Shown here: one piece after another, positions 8,711-15,444 of the stretch
Layout: every line of letters begins with the position of its first letter
Position numbering within the stretch: position 1 is the first letter of the stretch
IMG/VR virus record: IMGVR_UViG_3300042560_001023
Coordinates: 1-29,967 of that record
Length of the DNA stretch: 29,967 nucleotides
Strand: one strand, 5' to 3'
DNA from: a virus
The notes under the pieces: model-generated
The model's input: only the letters and a program-made list of their open reading frames with translations
The model's database searches: none
Told to the model about the DNA's origin: nothing
Program-made: the position numbers and the translations under genes

Positions 8711-8740
8711 GCTTGCCTTGGAGTAAAATCTAAGGCAAGC
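8711..8740 (+). other. Perfect 9-bp inverted repeat after capsid gene
   Basis: GCTTGCCTT (8711-8719) and AAGGCAAGC (8732-8740) pair perfectly around a 12-base loop, 22 bases after the capsid stop. No T-run follows, so a classical intrinsic terminator is unlikely. It could act as an RNA-stabilising or processing hairpin that separates the abundant capsid message from downstream genes. Confidence 0.6.
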
Positions 8741-8763
8741 TCTATGAGGAGAGAATAACTATT

Positions 8764-9009
8764 ATGAAAATCGAAATACCTGAAGGATACACCCTACCCG
8801 AAGACGTTGCTGATGGCGGAACTCTAGAAGAACTCGTCACCTTTAAGGTCGAGGGCGAATACCTTGTCCCGACCATGTTGGCTGGCGTCGAGATTGCGGC
8901 TGAAGAGGCCGAGGACGAAGGCGAGATGGAGGACGAAGCCGCTGACGAAATGGAAGCGGGCGTGTCCCCTATGGCTGGCATGGGTGAACGTATCATGGGC
9001 ATGGCTTAA
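8764..9009 (+). CDS. Small acidic capsid-associated protein
   Basis: An 81-residue, strongly acidic protein (Glu/Asp-rich from residue 45 to 70, with repeated EDE and DEA) ending in a Met/Gly-rich tail (MAGMGERIMGMA). The start ATG at 8764 is preceded by GAGGAG (8746-8751), one of the few clear Shine-Dalgarno sites in the window though spaced rather far (12 bases). Its place after the capsid gene would fit a head-decoration or completion protein, but no family is recognised. Confidence 0.6.
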   Translation: MKIEIPEGYTLPEDVADGGTLEELVTFKVEGEYLVPTMLAGVEIAAEEAEDEGEMEDEAADEMEAGVSPMAGMGERIMGMA

Positions 9010-9021
9010 GCTGGTAGGGTT

Positions 9022-9034
9022 CCATAGACTATGG
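9022..9034. other. Palindrome overlapping a start codon
   Basis: CCATAG (9022-9027), one base, CTATGG (9029-9034) is a perfect inverted repeat whose right arm contains the ATG of the next gene (9031). The 1-base centre makes an RNA hairpin with all pairs impossible, so if functional it would be a DNA or dimeric-protein site. It may be chance. Confidence 0.3.
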
Positions 9035-10023
9035 CCCTTCCAACTTTAAATGCTACTTTTGCTTCGGCGGCGGATTTGCCTAGACGACAGATGCTGGCCA
9101 AGTGGCTTGTAGAAGAACTCGGAGAAACCCAAGCTCCTTCTTCTGCTTTGGTTTCTGGCCTGTCGGTTGCTCCATTTAATCAGTATAATGGAATTTACAG
9201 AAAATATGGAACATCAAATGGAAGAGATGCTTATATATACTATGTTAATGGTGTAAATTCAAGTGGTGGTTTTGCTGAAATTGCTTGGGGTGGAGAAAGT
9301 TGGTATCTTACCGAAGGTAATGTTAATGCATCCTCACAATCGGATGTTGAGTATCCTTGGCTTGCCACGGGCTGGTTTAATGATGATGGGTTTAATCCAA
9401 CTGGTTTAGTAATCAACGAATCTCCCGCCCCAAGCCCGATATCCAACTACTCCGATCTTCCTGAACGTTATCTCTGGGCCAAGATTGCCGTAGCTGCTGG
9501 CGCACCCAGAAGCGAAGCAGATTACATATCTCTTCCTAAACAATATGTATGGAAGGCTATCTATGATTCGGTTTCGGGGTCGAGCGCAGGAACTACCGAC
9601 TGGAGCGAGAAACAAGCGTTAGGACGCATCGCCGCCGCTTATCGCGGAGACACGGGCAACCCCGCAAACCTAGCCACCTACATTGACTGGCCTTGGCGTT
9701 ACAAGGTCGCATCCATTATTACCAGTTTGACAGAGCAAGAACCTCTCGTTGATTATTTATATATAGCAAGTGGAGTTGGTTTATCTCCAAATATAAATGG
9801 TTTTAGATTTTATGATAGTGGGCTAACTCAAAGCGGGCAACCGATATACTATGATGAAACTAATGTTTATTGGTTAACATATATTGCTGCTGCTTGGATT
9901 ATTGCTCCAATTGGAACAATCGGCTCATCTGGTTTATTTTTTAAAACTGGCAGCATAAATCCTATTGGGTTATATTTTGGATCTAATGGCTATACTGGAA
10001 ATGTTACAATGGCTACAATTTAA
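9031..10023 (+). CDS. Mosaic structural protein: helical repeats with two beta domains
   Basis: A 330-residue protein built from two kinds of unit. Short helical units sharing a (D/S)LP-x-R/Q-x-x-x-A/W-K pattern occur at about 13-31 (ADLPRRQMLAKWLVEELG), 141-158 (SDLPERYLWAKIAVAAGA), 167-182 (SLPKQYVWKAIYDSV) and 218-233 (DWPWRYKVASIITSL). Two beta-rich segments at about 41-128 and 245-330 share an order of NG, Tyr-rich strand, then W or WLTY-type strands and G-F-x-P-x-G-L. The beta segments (nt about 9151-9414 and 9763-10020) are visibly more AT-rich than the helical parts, suggesting separate acquisition. Position after the head genes suggests a virion surface protein such as head fibre. 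Function is unknown. Confidence 0.65.
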   Translation: MALPTLNATFASAADLPRRQMLAKWLVEELGETQAPSSALVSGLSVAPFNQYNGIYRKYGTSNGRDAYIYYVNGVNSSGGFAEIAWGGESWYLTEGNVNASSQSDVEYPWLATGWFNDDGFNPTGLVINESPAPSPISNYSDLPERYLWAKIAVAAGAPRSEADYISLPKQYVWKAIYDSVSGSSAGTTDWSEKQALGRIAAAYRGDTGNPANLATYIDWPWRYKVASIITSLTEQEPLVDYLYIASGVGLSPNINGFRFYDSGLTQSGQPIYYDETNVYWLTYIAAAWIIAPIGTIGSSGLFFKTGSINPIGLYFGSNGYTGNVTMATI

Positions 10024-10047
10024 TTTTATAGTGAATATCAATAAACT

Positions 10048-10332
10048 ATGAGCATTGAAGAAATACCAAGACGCAGAGGAATGGAGCGTGGGGTAAAACT
10101 CACGATGAGTGAGTTGATTGCGGGGGTTGCCTTGATGATTACTTTGTTTTCGGCGCTTAATGGGTGGATTGTCCTTCCAGAGCAGATGAGGCACATCCAA
10201 ACCAATGATGCCAAGCAGGACGCGACGATTGAGCTTATTCAAAAAGATGCCAACGTCCGAAGTGAGACCTTGGCCCGAATTGACGAGCGCACAAAAAGAA
10301 TCGAAGATTACTTGAAATCCAAGGGATTCTAG
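10048..10332 (+). CDS. Small membrane protein with coiled coil (lysis module)
   Basis: A 94-residue protein with one predicted transmembrane segment at about 22-44 (ELIAGVALMITLFSALNGW) and a charged, heptad-like C-terminal half (about 45-90) ending KRIEDYLKSKGF. The N-terminus before the membrane segment is basic. Such short membrane plus coiled-coil proteins lie in lysis cassettes and can act as holin-associated or inner-membrane spanin-like proteins, comparable in size to XhlA-type proteins but with the opposite arrangement. It could start at 10048 or at Met12 (10081). No Shine-Dalgarno is evident. Lysis role is inferred from context. Confidence 0.6.
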   Translation: MSIEEIPRRRGMERGVKLTMSELIAGVALMITLFSALNGWIVLPEQMRHIQTNDAKQDATIELIQKDANVRSETLARIDERTKRIEDYLKSKGF

Positions 10333-10347
10333 TCTAGCTTTAAATCT

Positions 10348-10632
10348 ATGAAATCATTCTTTGCCAAAATCTGGGGGATCACCTCCAATGTCTTCAACTT
10401 TTTCCTTCCCATTCTTAAAGAAGTGGCATCCTCTTCGGTTGCCGCTCTTCTTCCGATTGCCTTGGAGATTGTTGAGTCTCTTGCCTACACGGATAAAACT
10501 GGGGCACAAAAGCGCGAAGCCGCAGTCAAAAAACTTACCCTCACAGCCAAAAAGCAGGGCATTAGCGCCTCTGAATCCTTGATTCGTTTTGCTATTGAAT
10601 CTGCCGTGCAACGCTATAAATTGGATCTATGA
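10348..10632 (+). CDS. Holin LLH-like small protein
   Basis: A 94-residue protein. Residues 1-45 are hydrophobic (FFAKIWGITSNVFNFFLPIL and following), suggesting a membrane segment, and residues 52-94 form a basic helical region (KKLTLTAKKQG then ESLIRFAIESAVQRYKLDL). This arrangement, with an N-terminal hydrophobic helix and a KK-A-x-x-x-G-I/x-x-x-x-I-x-x-A-I-E-x-A-V tail, resembles holins of the LLH superfamily. It overlaps the next gene by ATGA at 10629-10632. The holin family assignment is by eye. Confidence 0.55.
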   Translation: MKSFFAKIWGITSNVFNFFLPILKEVASSSVAALLPIALEIVESLAYTDKTGAQKREAAVKKLTLTAKKQGISASESLIRFAIESAVQRYKLDL

Positions 10633-10961
10633 AAGACAAACTTCTCGCGTTTCTAGTCTCCAAGATGGGCGGTATTATCACTCCCCTCATTGCCATGGTG
10701 GTTGCCGCCATCGTGTCCCGTCTCGCCATGGTTGATCCCAAGTTGGCAGAGTCCGTCGATCAGGTTAGCCTAACTGGTTTTATTGTGGCCTTGCTCATCT
10801 CTGTTGTTAACTACGTCACTAACGAAGTGAATGTCAGGGGTGTCAAGAAGATCCAAGCCTTGGTCAATACTGACGAGGATGGTGTGGCTGGGCCGATCAC
10901 CTATACTGAAGTTCGTCGGGCCATCGCTATCAAGAAGCCCGTTCGCCGCAAGAAGAAATGA
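10629..10961 (+). CDS. Two-segment membrane protein with PG-binding-like tail (probable holin)
   Basis: A 110-residue protein with two predicted membrane segments, about 14-33 and 47-64, separated by a short loop. Residues about 71-100 (VKKIQALVN, then DEDGVAGPITYTEVRRAI) match the pattern of a peptidoglycan-binding_1 repeat, in which Q-x-L-N...DGxxGPxT is typical, though it is shorter than a full domain. The C-terminus is Arg/Lys-rich (KKPVRRKKK). ATGA coupling with the preceding holin-like gene and the next one places it in the lysis operon. It is probably a class II holin or antiholin, with a possible wall-touching tail. Confidence 0.65.
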   Translation: MKDKLLAFLVSKMGGIITPLIAMVVAAIVSRLAMVDPKLAESVDQVSLTGFIVALLISVVNYVTNEVNVRGVKKIQALVNTDEDGVAGPITYTEVRRAIAIKKPVRRKKK

Positions 10962-11134
10962 GGCTATCCCATGAAACCCTTAAAGCAATACTCGTCCAAG
11001 TCCCGCCCAAAGAAGATCGCAGAAATTTCTTTGTCCGTTTACTCGGTTCCATCCGATTCACTTCCAAAATCAAGTGGCGCAATGATGGAAAAGCTTCCGT
11101 CTCCATTGGAGTCCGAGGCGGAACGGATCTATAG
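10958..11134 (+). CDS. 58-residue protein in lysis operon
   Basis: ATG at 10958 overlaps the upstream TGA as ATGA, and translation runs to TAG at 11132-11134, giving 58 residues. The protein contains RRNFFVRLLGSIRFTSKIKW, basic and beta-like, and ends GVRGGTDL. A competing 66-residue frame from 10971 is Ser/Lys-rich with a less natural composition and runs into the endolysin. Coupling and composition favour the 10958 frame. Function unknown; it may be a lysis regulator or an accessory of the endolysin. Confidence 0.55.
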   Translation: MRLSHETLKAILVQVPPKEDRRNFFVRLLGSIRFTSKIKWRNDGKASVSIGVRGGTDL

Positions 11135-11164
11135 GAATTGGGACATTGGCCAGAGACAGTGCAA

Positions 11165-11683
11165 ATGGTAAATAAACTTGCAGACATTGCGCTTTCGCAA
11201 GTCGGAGTTAGGGAAGTTGGCGGAAACAATCGCGGTAAGAAAATCCGCGAGTACCAAGCTGCAACTAACTTAGCACCAGCAGCTTGGCCATGGTGTGCTG
11301 CTTTTGTTGATTGGTGTGTGGCTCAATGGCTCAATGACAAGGAAGTTGTGTCTTGGCTTGGCCTAAAGACCATGACTACTAGTAAGTGGCGTCCAAGGAC
11401 TGCCGCTGCTTTCGGGCTGATTGAATGGGCTAAGAAGCGCCCAAACACCACCCAAGTCATCTATAATACCAAAACTCCAAAGGTTGGGGACATTGCGGTC
11501 TTTGACTTCTCTCATACGGGAATTGTGGTGGCTACAAGCAAAACAATGTTTGATTGTGTTGAGGGCAATACAAACCAGCGCGGAACCAGAGACAGTGATT
11601 CGGGTGACGGGGTTTGGATCAAGAGCAGAAACCACTCTTTGGCAAGATGTTACATCAGAATTAATCAGTCGAAAGTTAAATGA
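11165..11683 (+). CDS. CHAP-domain endolysin
   Basis: A 172-residue protein resembling CHAP-type peptidoglycan hydrolases (amidase or endopeptidase), the lysis enzyme. Numbered from the ATG at 11165, Cys44 lies in PWCAAFVDWCV, His117 in FDFSHTGIV, and the polar triad partner in DCVEGNTN (Glu133, Asn135); these match the CHAP Cys-His-(Glu/Asn) arrangement. The frame is also open from a TTG at 11138, but that would add only GHWPETVQ and overlaps nothing convincing, so the ATG is preferred. No signal peptide is visible, so export presumably depends on the holins directly upstream. It overlaps the next gene by ATGA at 11680-11683. Confidence 0.85.
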   Translation: MVNKLADIALSQVGVREVGGNNRGKKIREYQAATNLAPAAWPWCAAFVDWCVAQWLNDKEVVSWLGLKTMTTSKWRPRTAAAFGLIEWAKKRPNTTQVIYNTKTPKVGDIAVFDFSHTGIVVATSKTMFDCVEGNTNQRGTRDSDSGDGVWIKSRNHSLARCYIRINQSKVK

Positions 11684-11835
11684 AAGAACAACCCAGTCCC
11701 CGAAAGAAAAAGACCTACCGCAAGCCCGAAAACAAAACTTGCCCCTATTGCGGCTCAGAAAATATTGAACGAATCCAAGTTCACCATGTCGGAGTAATCA
11801 AGACATGCAAGAACTGCCGCGAACAAATCGACTAA
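11680..11835 (+). CDS. 51-residue zinc-ribbon protein
   Basis: ATG at 11680 overlaps the endolysin stop (ATGA), and the frame ends at TAA 11833-11835. The basic N-terminus (RKKKTYRKPENK) precedes a C-x2-C-G (CPYCG, Cys21 and Cys24) and a second C-x2-C (CKNC, Cys43 and Cys46), a typical small zinc ribbon. The role is unknown; such proteins can bind nucleic acid or other proteins. It is coupled to the endolysin, so it is co-expressed with late genes. Confidence 0.6.
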   Translation: MKEQPSPRKKKTYRKPENKTCPYCGSENIERIQVHHVGVIKTCKNCREQID

Positions 11836-11839
11836 ACTC

Positions 11840-12103
11840 ATGGCTTCCCATGATAAAAGACTGCAAGAAGTCTTGGATAAATTGGCCAAGGATCTTGTTG
11901 AATACTTTGATTCGGGCTTTGTCGTTGCCACTTTTCAGGACGGGGCCGAAACCAAAAATGCTTTCCTTAAGTTCGGAAATGATTACGCCATCGAAGGCAT
12001 TGTATCCAATATCCATGACATCCTTTACGGGCAAGAAGAGGATGAGGACGGGGATGACGATTTAGATGACGGGGATCTTAAGAAGATTATCAAAGACTCT
12101 TAA
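11840..12103 (+). CDS. Small acidic protein, unknown
   Basis: An 87-residue protein starting 4 bases after the preceding stop. It has an N-terminal helix (MASHDKRLQEVLDKLAKDL), a mixed central segment and a strongly acidic C-terminal run (EEDEDGDDD and nearby) before a final basic KKIIKDS. No motif is recognised. Confidence 0.6.
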   Translation: MASHDKRLQEVLDKLAKDLVEYFDSGFVVATFQDGAETKNAFLKFGNDYAIEGIVSNIHDILYGQEEDEDGDDDLDDGDLKKIIKDS

Positions 12104-12107
12104 TACA

Positions 12108-12329
12108 ATGGCTAATGGAACCCTATCTTTCTCCCTTCCAGAAGAGCGACAAGAGTTTGAAGATGCTTGCAAAGCAGGGGATTTTCGCGCTGTTCTTGAC
12201 AATTTTGATAATGAGTTACGCTCTCATCTTCGCCATAATTCTCATCCCGATTGGAATAGCGCAACTATTGAAGAAGTTAGGAAAACTCTTTACGATCTGA
12301 TTGCCGACTACGGCATCCAAATCCACTAA
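12108..12329 (+). CDS. Small conserved phage protein
   Basis: The ATG at 12108 sits 4 bases after the upstream stop and gives 73 residues beginning MANGTLSFSLPEERQEFEDA; the frame is open to 12066 but that start lies inside the previous gene. The pattern (LxFxLPEExxEFxxA, then a NFDNELRSHLR-type helix, then IEEVRKTLYDLI) resembles a family of short phage proteins of unknown function I have seen in many phages. No enzymatic motif. Confidence 0.6.
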   Translation: MANGTLSFSLPEERQEFEDACKAGDFRAVLDNFDNELRSHLRHNSHPDWNSATIEEVRKTLYDLIADYGIQIH

Positions 12330-12347
12330 CCACCGCCAATACAACAC

Positions 12348-12950
12348 ATGACTACAGTATACATCTGTGGGCCTATGCGCTCACATCCAAACCTTAATCA
12401 TCCAGCCTTCTTTGAGGCCGAAGAAACCCTACTGAAAGCGGGGCATAAAGTGATTAACCCCGCAAGGATGGATCAAGAGCTAGGGTTAGACCCGCATAAC
12501 TCGCAAATGGATAGCAAGTTCATTGAGGAATGCGCCCGAAGGGACATTGATGCGGTCTTTGAGTGCGACGAGTTGGTTCTTCTTCCCAAATGGGAGAAGT
12601 CTAAAGGAGCCAGAGCGGAGGTCGCCGTAGCCCAATGGCTGGAAAAACCCTTGCGTCTTTATCCATCTATGGTTAGATTGGACAAAGAAGATGTGTGCGA
12701 CATTGCCAAGCGTCTTACCTCCTATGATCGGCAGACCGACTACGGAAGCCCAATTGAAGACTTTACCAAGCAAGCCAAGATGTGGGGAGCCATCCTTGGG
12801 GTCAATGTAACCCCGCAACAAATCGCCATGTGCATGATCGCGGTTAAACTTTCCAGACTCACCAATTCACCCCGCCATCGTGATAGTGTGGCTGATATCT
12901 GTGGCTATGCGCGGTGTTTAGATCTCTGTAACCAAGCAACCTCTTTATGA
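12348..12950 (+). CDS. DUF4406-DUF6378-like fusion protein
   Basis: A 200-residue protein in two parts. Residues 1-105 resemble DUF4406, a nucleoside 2-deoxyribosyltransferase-like fold: YICGPM (5-10), INPA (36-39), RRDIDAVFECDELVLLP (64-80) and KSKGARAE (84-91). Residues about 115-200 resemble DUF6378: DYGSPIEDF (131-139), KMWGAILG, VKLSR (166-170) and the D-x-x-GYAR motif (DICGYAR, 183-189). The two domains are usually separate small phage genes. The family functions are not established beyond a link to nucleotide or base-modification contexts. It ends in an ATGA overlap with the phosphoesterase gene, suggesting a shared pathway. Confidence 0.7.
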   Translation: MTTVYICGPMRSHPNLNHPAFFEAEETLLKAGHKVINPARMDQELGLDPHNSQMDSKFIEECARRDIDAVFECDELVLLPKWEKSKGARAEVAVAQWLEKPLRLYPSMVRLDKEDVCDIAKRLTSYDRQTDYGSPIEDFTKQAKMWGAILGVNVTPQQIAMCMIAVKLSRLTNSPRHRDSVADICGYARCLDLCNQATSL

Positions 12951-13735
12951 GTAAAAAAATAGCAGTCCTATCGGACTTCCACTGCGGCCACAAAGTAGGG
13001 TTAACCCCGAAAGGCTATCTGCCAGAAGAGCCAGCCGAAGAGCGATCACGTTGGGTTAACGCCAATAAAGCTTACTACAACTGGTATAGCCAGAACATCC
13101 GCAAAAACGGCCCCTACGATATCATTTTTATCAATGGGGATCTTGTGGACGGAACTGGCAAGAAGTCGGGCGGAACGGAGCAGATTACCACCGATATGGA
13201 GGAGCAATGCGATATGGCGGTTAAGATTATCCGCGAAATCCCGAAATCCAAAAACTGCAAGATTGTTATCACTAGGGGCACCCCATATCATACAGGAGAT
13301 TCAGAGGATTGGGAGAACATCATTGCAGAGCGTGTAGACGCCACAATCGGAGAACATGAGTGGGTGGACGTAGAAGGGGTTGTATTTGACCTTAAACACC
13401 ATCCAGCAGGCTCCAGCGGCATTCCCCATGGTCGGCACTCAGGAGTGGCCAGAGATCGCCTCTGGAATCTTATATGGTCTGAAAAGGAACTACAGCCCAA
13501 GGGGGATGTCTTTATCCGCTCTCATGTCCACTACCACAATTTCGCAGGAGGCCCAGATTGGCTGGCTATCACTACGCCAGCCCTTCAGGGGTTTGGCAGT
13601 CGTTTCGGAGCCAGACGATGCACAGGTATCGTGGACTTCGGATTCTTGATCTTTACAGTTAACAAAGGAACATACACATGGCAACCCATTATAGCAAAAC
13701 TAGAGGAGCAAAAAGCTCCAATGATAAAATTGTAG
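12947..13735 (+). CDS. Calcineurin-like metallophosphoesterase
   Basis: A 262-residue protein with the metal-binding layout of metallophosphatases: SDFH (D10, H12), FINGDLVD (G64-D65), GTPYH (111-115) in the place usually occupied by GNHD/E, LKHHP (H151, H152) and RSHVHYH (H193, H195). Two metal sites seem formed, but the GTPYH variant lacks the catalytic Asn-His order of the classical motif. Reaction is likely hydrolysis of a phosphoester, in DNA, a nucleotide or a sugar phosphate. It is ATGA-coupled to the DUF4406-like gene. The next gene starts inside its 3' end (13678). Confidence 0.75.
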   Translation: MSKKIAVLSDFHCGHKVGLTPKGYLPEEPAEERSRWVNANKAYYNWYSQNIRKNGPYDIIFINGDLVDGTGKKSGGTEQITTDMEEQCDMAVKIIREIPKSKNCKIVITRGTPYHTGDSEDWENIIAERVDATIGEHEWVDVEGVVFDLKHHPAGSSGIPHGRHSGVARDRLWNLIWSEKELQPKGDVFIRSHVHYHNFAGGPDWLAITTPALQGFGSRFGARRCTGIVDFGFLIFTVNKGTYTWQPIIAKLEEQKAPMIKL

Positions 13736-13968
13736 TCCCGTCTTGGGATAGTGTGTGGGAGTCGTTCGACAACCACAATCAGAAGACCACCATCGAGGCA
13801 ATGAACTCCGAAGGGTGGAGGACAATCGATCAGGTTATGCGGAAGACTGGTCTGTCAAGCCCTCGCATCTATAATATGGTTCGCGAAGGAAAATTTGAGA
13901 CAGTTAAAAAGAAAGTGTTTTATGGTGGAAAAACCAGAGACATTAAGTTTGTCAGACCAAAATGTTAG
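13678..13968 (+). CDS. Small HTH-like DNA-binding protein
   Basis: A 96-residue basic protein starting inside the phosphoesterase gene (58-base overlap) behind an AAAGGA Shine-Dalgarno-like site, which supports the start. The C-terminal half contains GWRTIDQVMRKTGLSSPRIY NMV, a helix-turn-helix-like arrangement, followed by FETVKKKVFYGGKTRDIKF, similar to a winged-helix wing. A role as a phage regulator is plausible but not shown. It ends in a short overlap with the sugar epimerase gene. Confidence 0.55.
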   Translation: MATHYSKTRGAKSSNDKIVVPSWDSVWESFDNHNQKTTIEAMNSEGWRTIDQVMRKTGLSSPRIYNMVREGKFETVKKKVFYGGKTRDIKFVRPKC

Positions 13969-14390
13969 TCCAAATTAAACAGTTGAAGGTCAACATTGAT
14001 GATCGTGGGTGTTTGACTGAAATATTTAGATTAACTGATGATCCTTATGGATTTGGCCAAGCTTATATCACAACTTGTACACAGGGAGTAATTAAAGCTT
14101 GGCACCGCCACAAAGAACAAGTAGATCGCTGGTATTGTATTAATGGTGCGGCAAGACTTGGTCTATACAATAGCGAATCTAAACTTAGTCAAACTGTCAT
14201 TCTCTCATCTTCGGTTCCTGTAATTGTCACAATTCCTGCTGGCATTTGGCATGGATTTACGCCAGCTTGGGGGTATCGCGAAGCAACCATACTGAACATG
14301 CCTTCAAAACCATATAATATTGAAAATCCAGATGAAGATAGGGTTGAGCCATATGCTTTTGATTATAACTGGAATCCAAAATCACGATGA
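13962..14390 (+). CDS. RmlC-like dTDP-sugar epimerase family, single domain
   Basis: A 142-residue cupin-like protein matching the dTDP-4-dehydrorhamnose 3,5-epimerase family: NIDDRGCLTEIFR (11-23), VIKAWHRHKEQVDRW (43-57, with H48 and H50), IPAGIWHGF (91-99, with H97) and PSKPYNIENPDEDRVEP (114-130). It is shorter than canonical RmlC (about 180 residues), as are several related phage and bacterial homologues. It should make or bind a dTDP- or NDP-hexose. The neighbouring glycosyltransferase overlaps by ATGA (14387-14390), so the pair probably provides and transfers a sugar to a phage or host structure. Low GC here relative to the head module hints at horizontal origin. Confidence 0.8.
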   Translation: MLVQIKQLKVNIDDRGCLTEIFRLTDDPYGFGQAYITTCTQGVIKAWHRHKEQVDRWYCINGAARLGLYNSESKLSQTVILSSSVPVIVTIPAGIWHGFTPAWGYREATILNMPSKPYNIENPDEDRVEPYAFDYNWNPKSR

Positions 14391-15418
14391 TCGCTATAGC
14401 TACTTACGCCACTAAAAAATATTTTTATTGTTGGACTCAGTTTTTGCGGCATATTACTGCCGCAGCAGCCCATCATAAAGAAGCTTATTTTATTTTGGCT
14501 ACCGACACTAGCAGTGAAGCCAAGGAAGCTTTGGAGGTAGCTCGACACGAATTACCTGAAGGGTGGAAGATATCATCCATTAATATAAATGTTAATGATG
14601 AAAACAAAGAAAAATATAAAGAAAAAAGTCAGCTTCTCATTTCTGCTCTTCAGGGGGCGGCATTTGGACTTGCTCGCAAAATTAGGGCAACTTCTTTGTG
14701 GAGTGTTGAAAGCGATATGCTTGTTAGTGCAGAAAGTCTCAGAGTTGCCGAATGGACATTACAGATGCCACAGGCCGATGGAAGCCCATATTATGATGTA
14801 GCAGCGGTTACTTACCCCAACGGCTTATTCTTGGGAGGGTTTGGGAGTCCGCAATCTGCCATTAATGAAGATTTTACAATGGAGGAACGCAAGGTTCCAC
14901 AAAAATTAAAAAATGCCATTAAGACTTGTAAGGAAAGACTTGAAAAATGCAGAGATCAAAATCTGGCCGAAAAAGAAATAAAGCGCATGGGCAGACTGCA
15001 AGAGCGCGTAAAAAAATGCGCCCCAGAAGGAAATGTTTGGGAAGTGACCGCAAAACATGGCTGGAGGCGTAGAGGATGGATGGATTTTGCTTATCCCGCC
15101 ATAGGCCGTGGATCTATTGTTCCGTCTGATTGGTGTGGCTTGGGGTGTACCCTATTAAACCAAAAAGCACTTTCTTTGGCTACATTTGGGGGTTATGATG
15201 GCAAGGGAACTCAGGATTTATTTCTTTGTTGGCATAAGTGGCATCCAGCGGGAATTCGTATTGCTTGTATTCCCCACACGGTTTGCGACCATGTAAAACG
15301 AAAACCATCAGATGCAACAGAAGACGTTCCAGATATTATTCATTATCGGGCATATCACGAAAATCAAGGTGAATGCAAAGGACATCTTCGTGTCAAGCAG
15401 CAACCTTGGGTTGAATAA
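14387..15418 (+). CDS. Glycosyltransferase, GT-A-like
   Basis: A 343-residue protein with GT-A-type features: a short DxD-like SVESDM (E108-S-D110), the acceptor-side pattern GCTLLNQKAL (253-262) followed by GGYDGKGTQDLFLCW (268-282), and a late metal-binding-like CDHVK (300-304). Between 164 and 215 there is a charged, coiled-coil-like insert (KNAIKTCKERLEKCRD and LQERVKK). No membrane segment. It is coupled to the epimerase upstream and ends 26 bases before the convergent minus-strand fibre gene. Substrate is not predictable from sequence. It could decorate the Ser/Thr-rich fibre directly downstream or a host glycan. Confidence 0.75.
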   Translation: MIAIATYATKKYFYCWTQFLRHITAAAAHHKEAYFILATDTSSEAKEALEVARHELPEGWKISSININVNDENKEKYKEKSQLLISALQGAAFGLARKIRATSLWSVESDMLVSAESLRVAEWTLQMPQADGSPYYDVAAVTYPNGLFLGGFGSPQSAINEDFTMEERKVPQKLKNAIKTCKERLEKCRDQNLAEKEIKRMGRLQERVKKCAPEGNVWEVTAKHGWRRRGWMDFAYPAIGRGSIVPSDWCGLGCTLLNQKALSLATFGGYDGKGTQDLFLCWHKWHPAGIRIACIPHTVCDHVKRKPSDATEDVPDIIHYRAYHENQGECKGHLRVKQQPWVE

Positions 15419-15444
15419 ATAATTGCGATACTATTTGATGCAAG

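Noticed and set aside
10971-11171. 66-residue frame between the holin-like gene and the endolysin
   Set aside because: The overlapping 10958-11134 frame is ATGA-coupled to the upstream gene and has a more natural composition; the 66-residue product is Ser/Lys-rich and overlaps the endolysin start.
12066-12107. Upstream start for the small conserved protein
   Set aside because: The ATG at 12066 lies within the previous gene's acidic tail; the ATG at 12108 follows the upstream stop and begins the conserved-looking part.
15419-15444. Terminator between the convergent glycosyltransferase and fibre genes
   Set aside because: Only 26 bases are present with no stem and no T-run; the nearby CTCCTAAAGGAG palindrome at 15461-15472 lies inside the fibre gene and lacks a T-tract.
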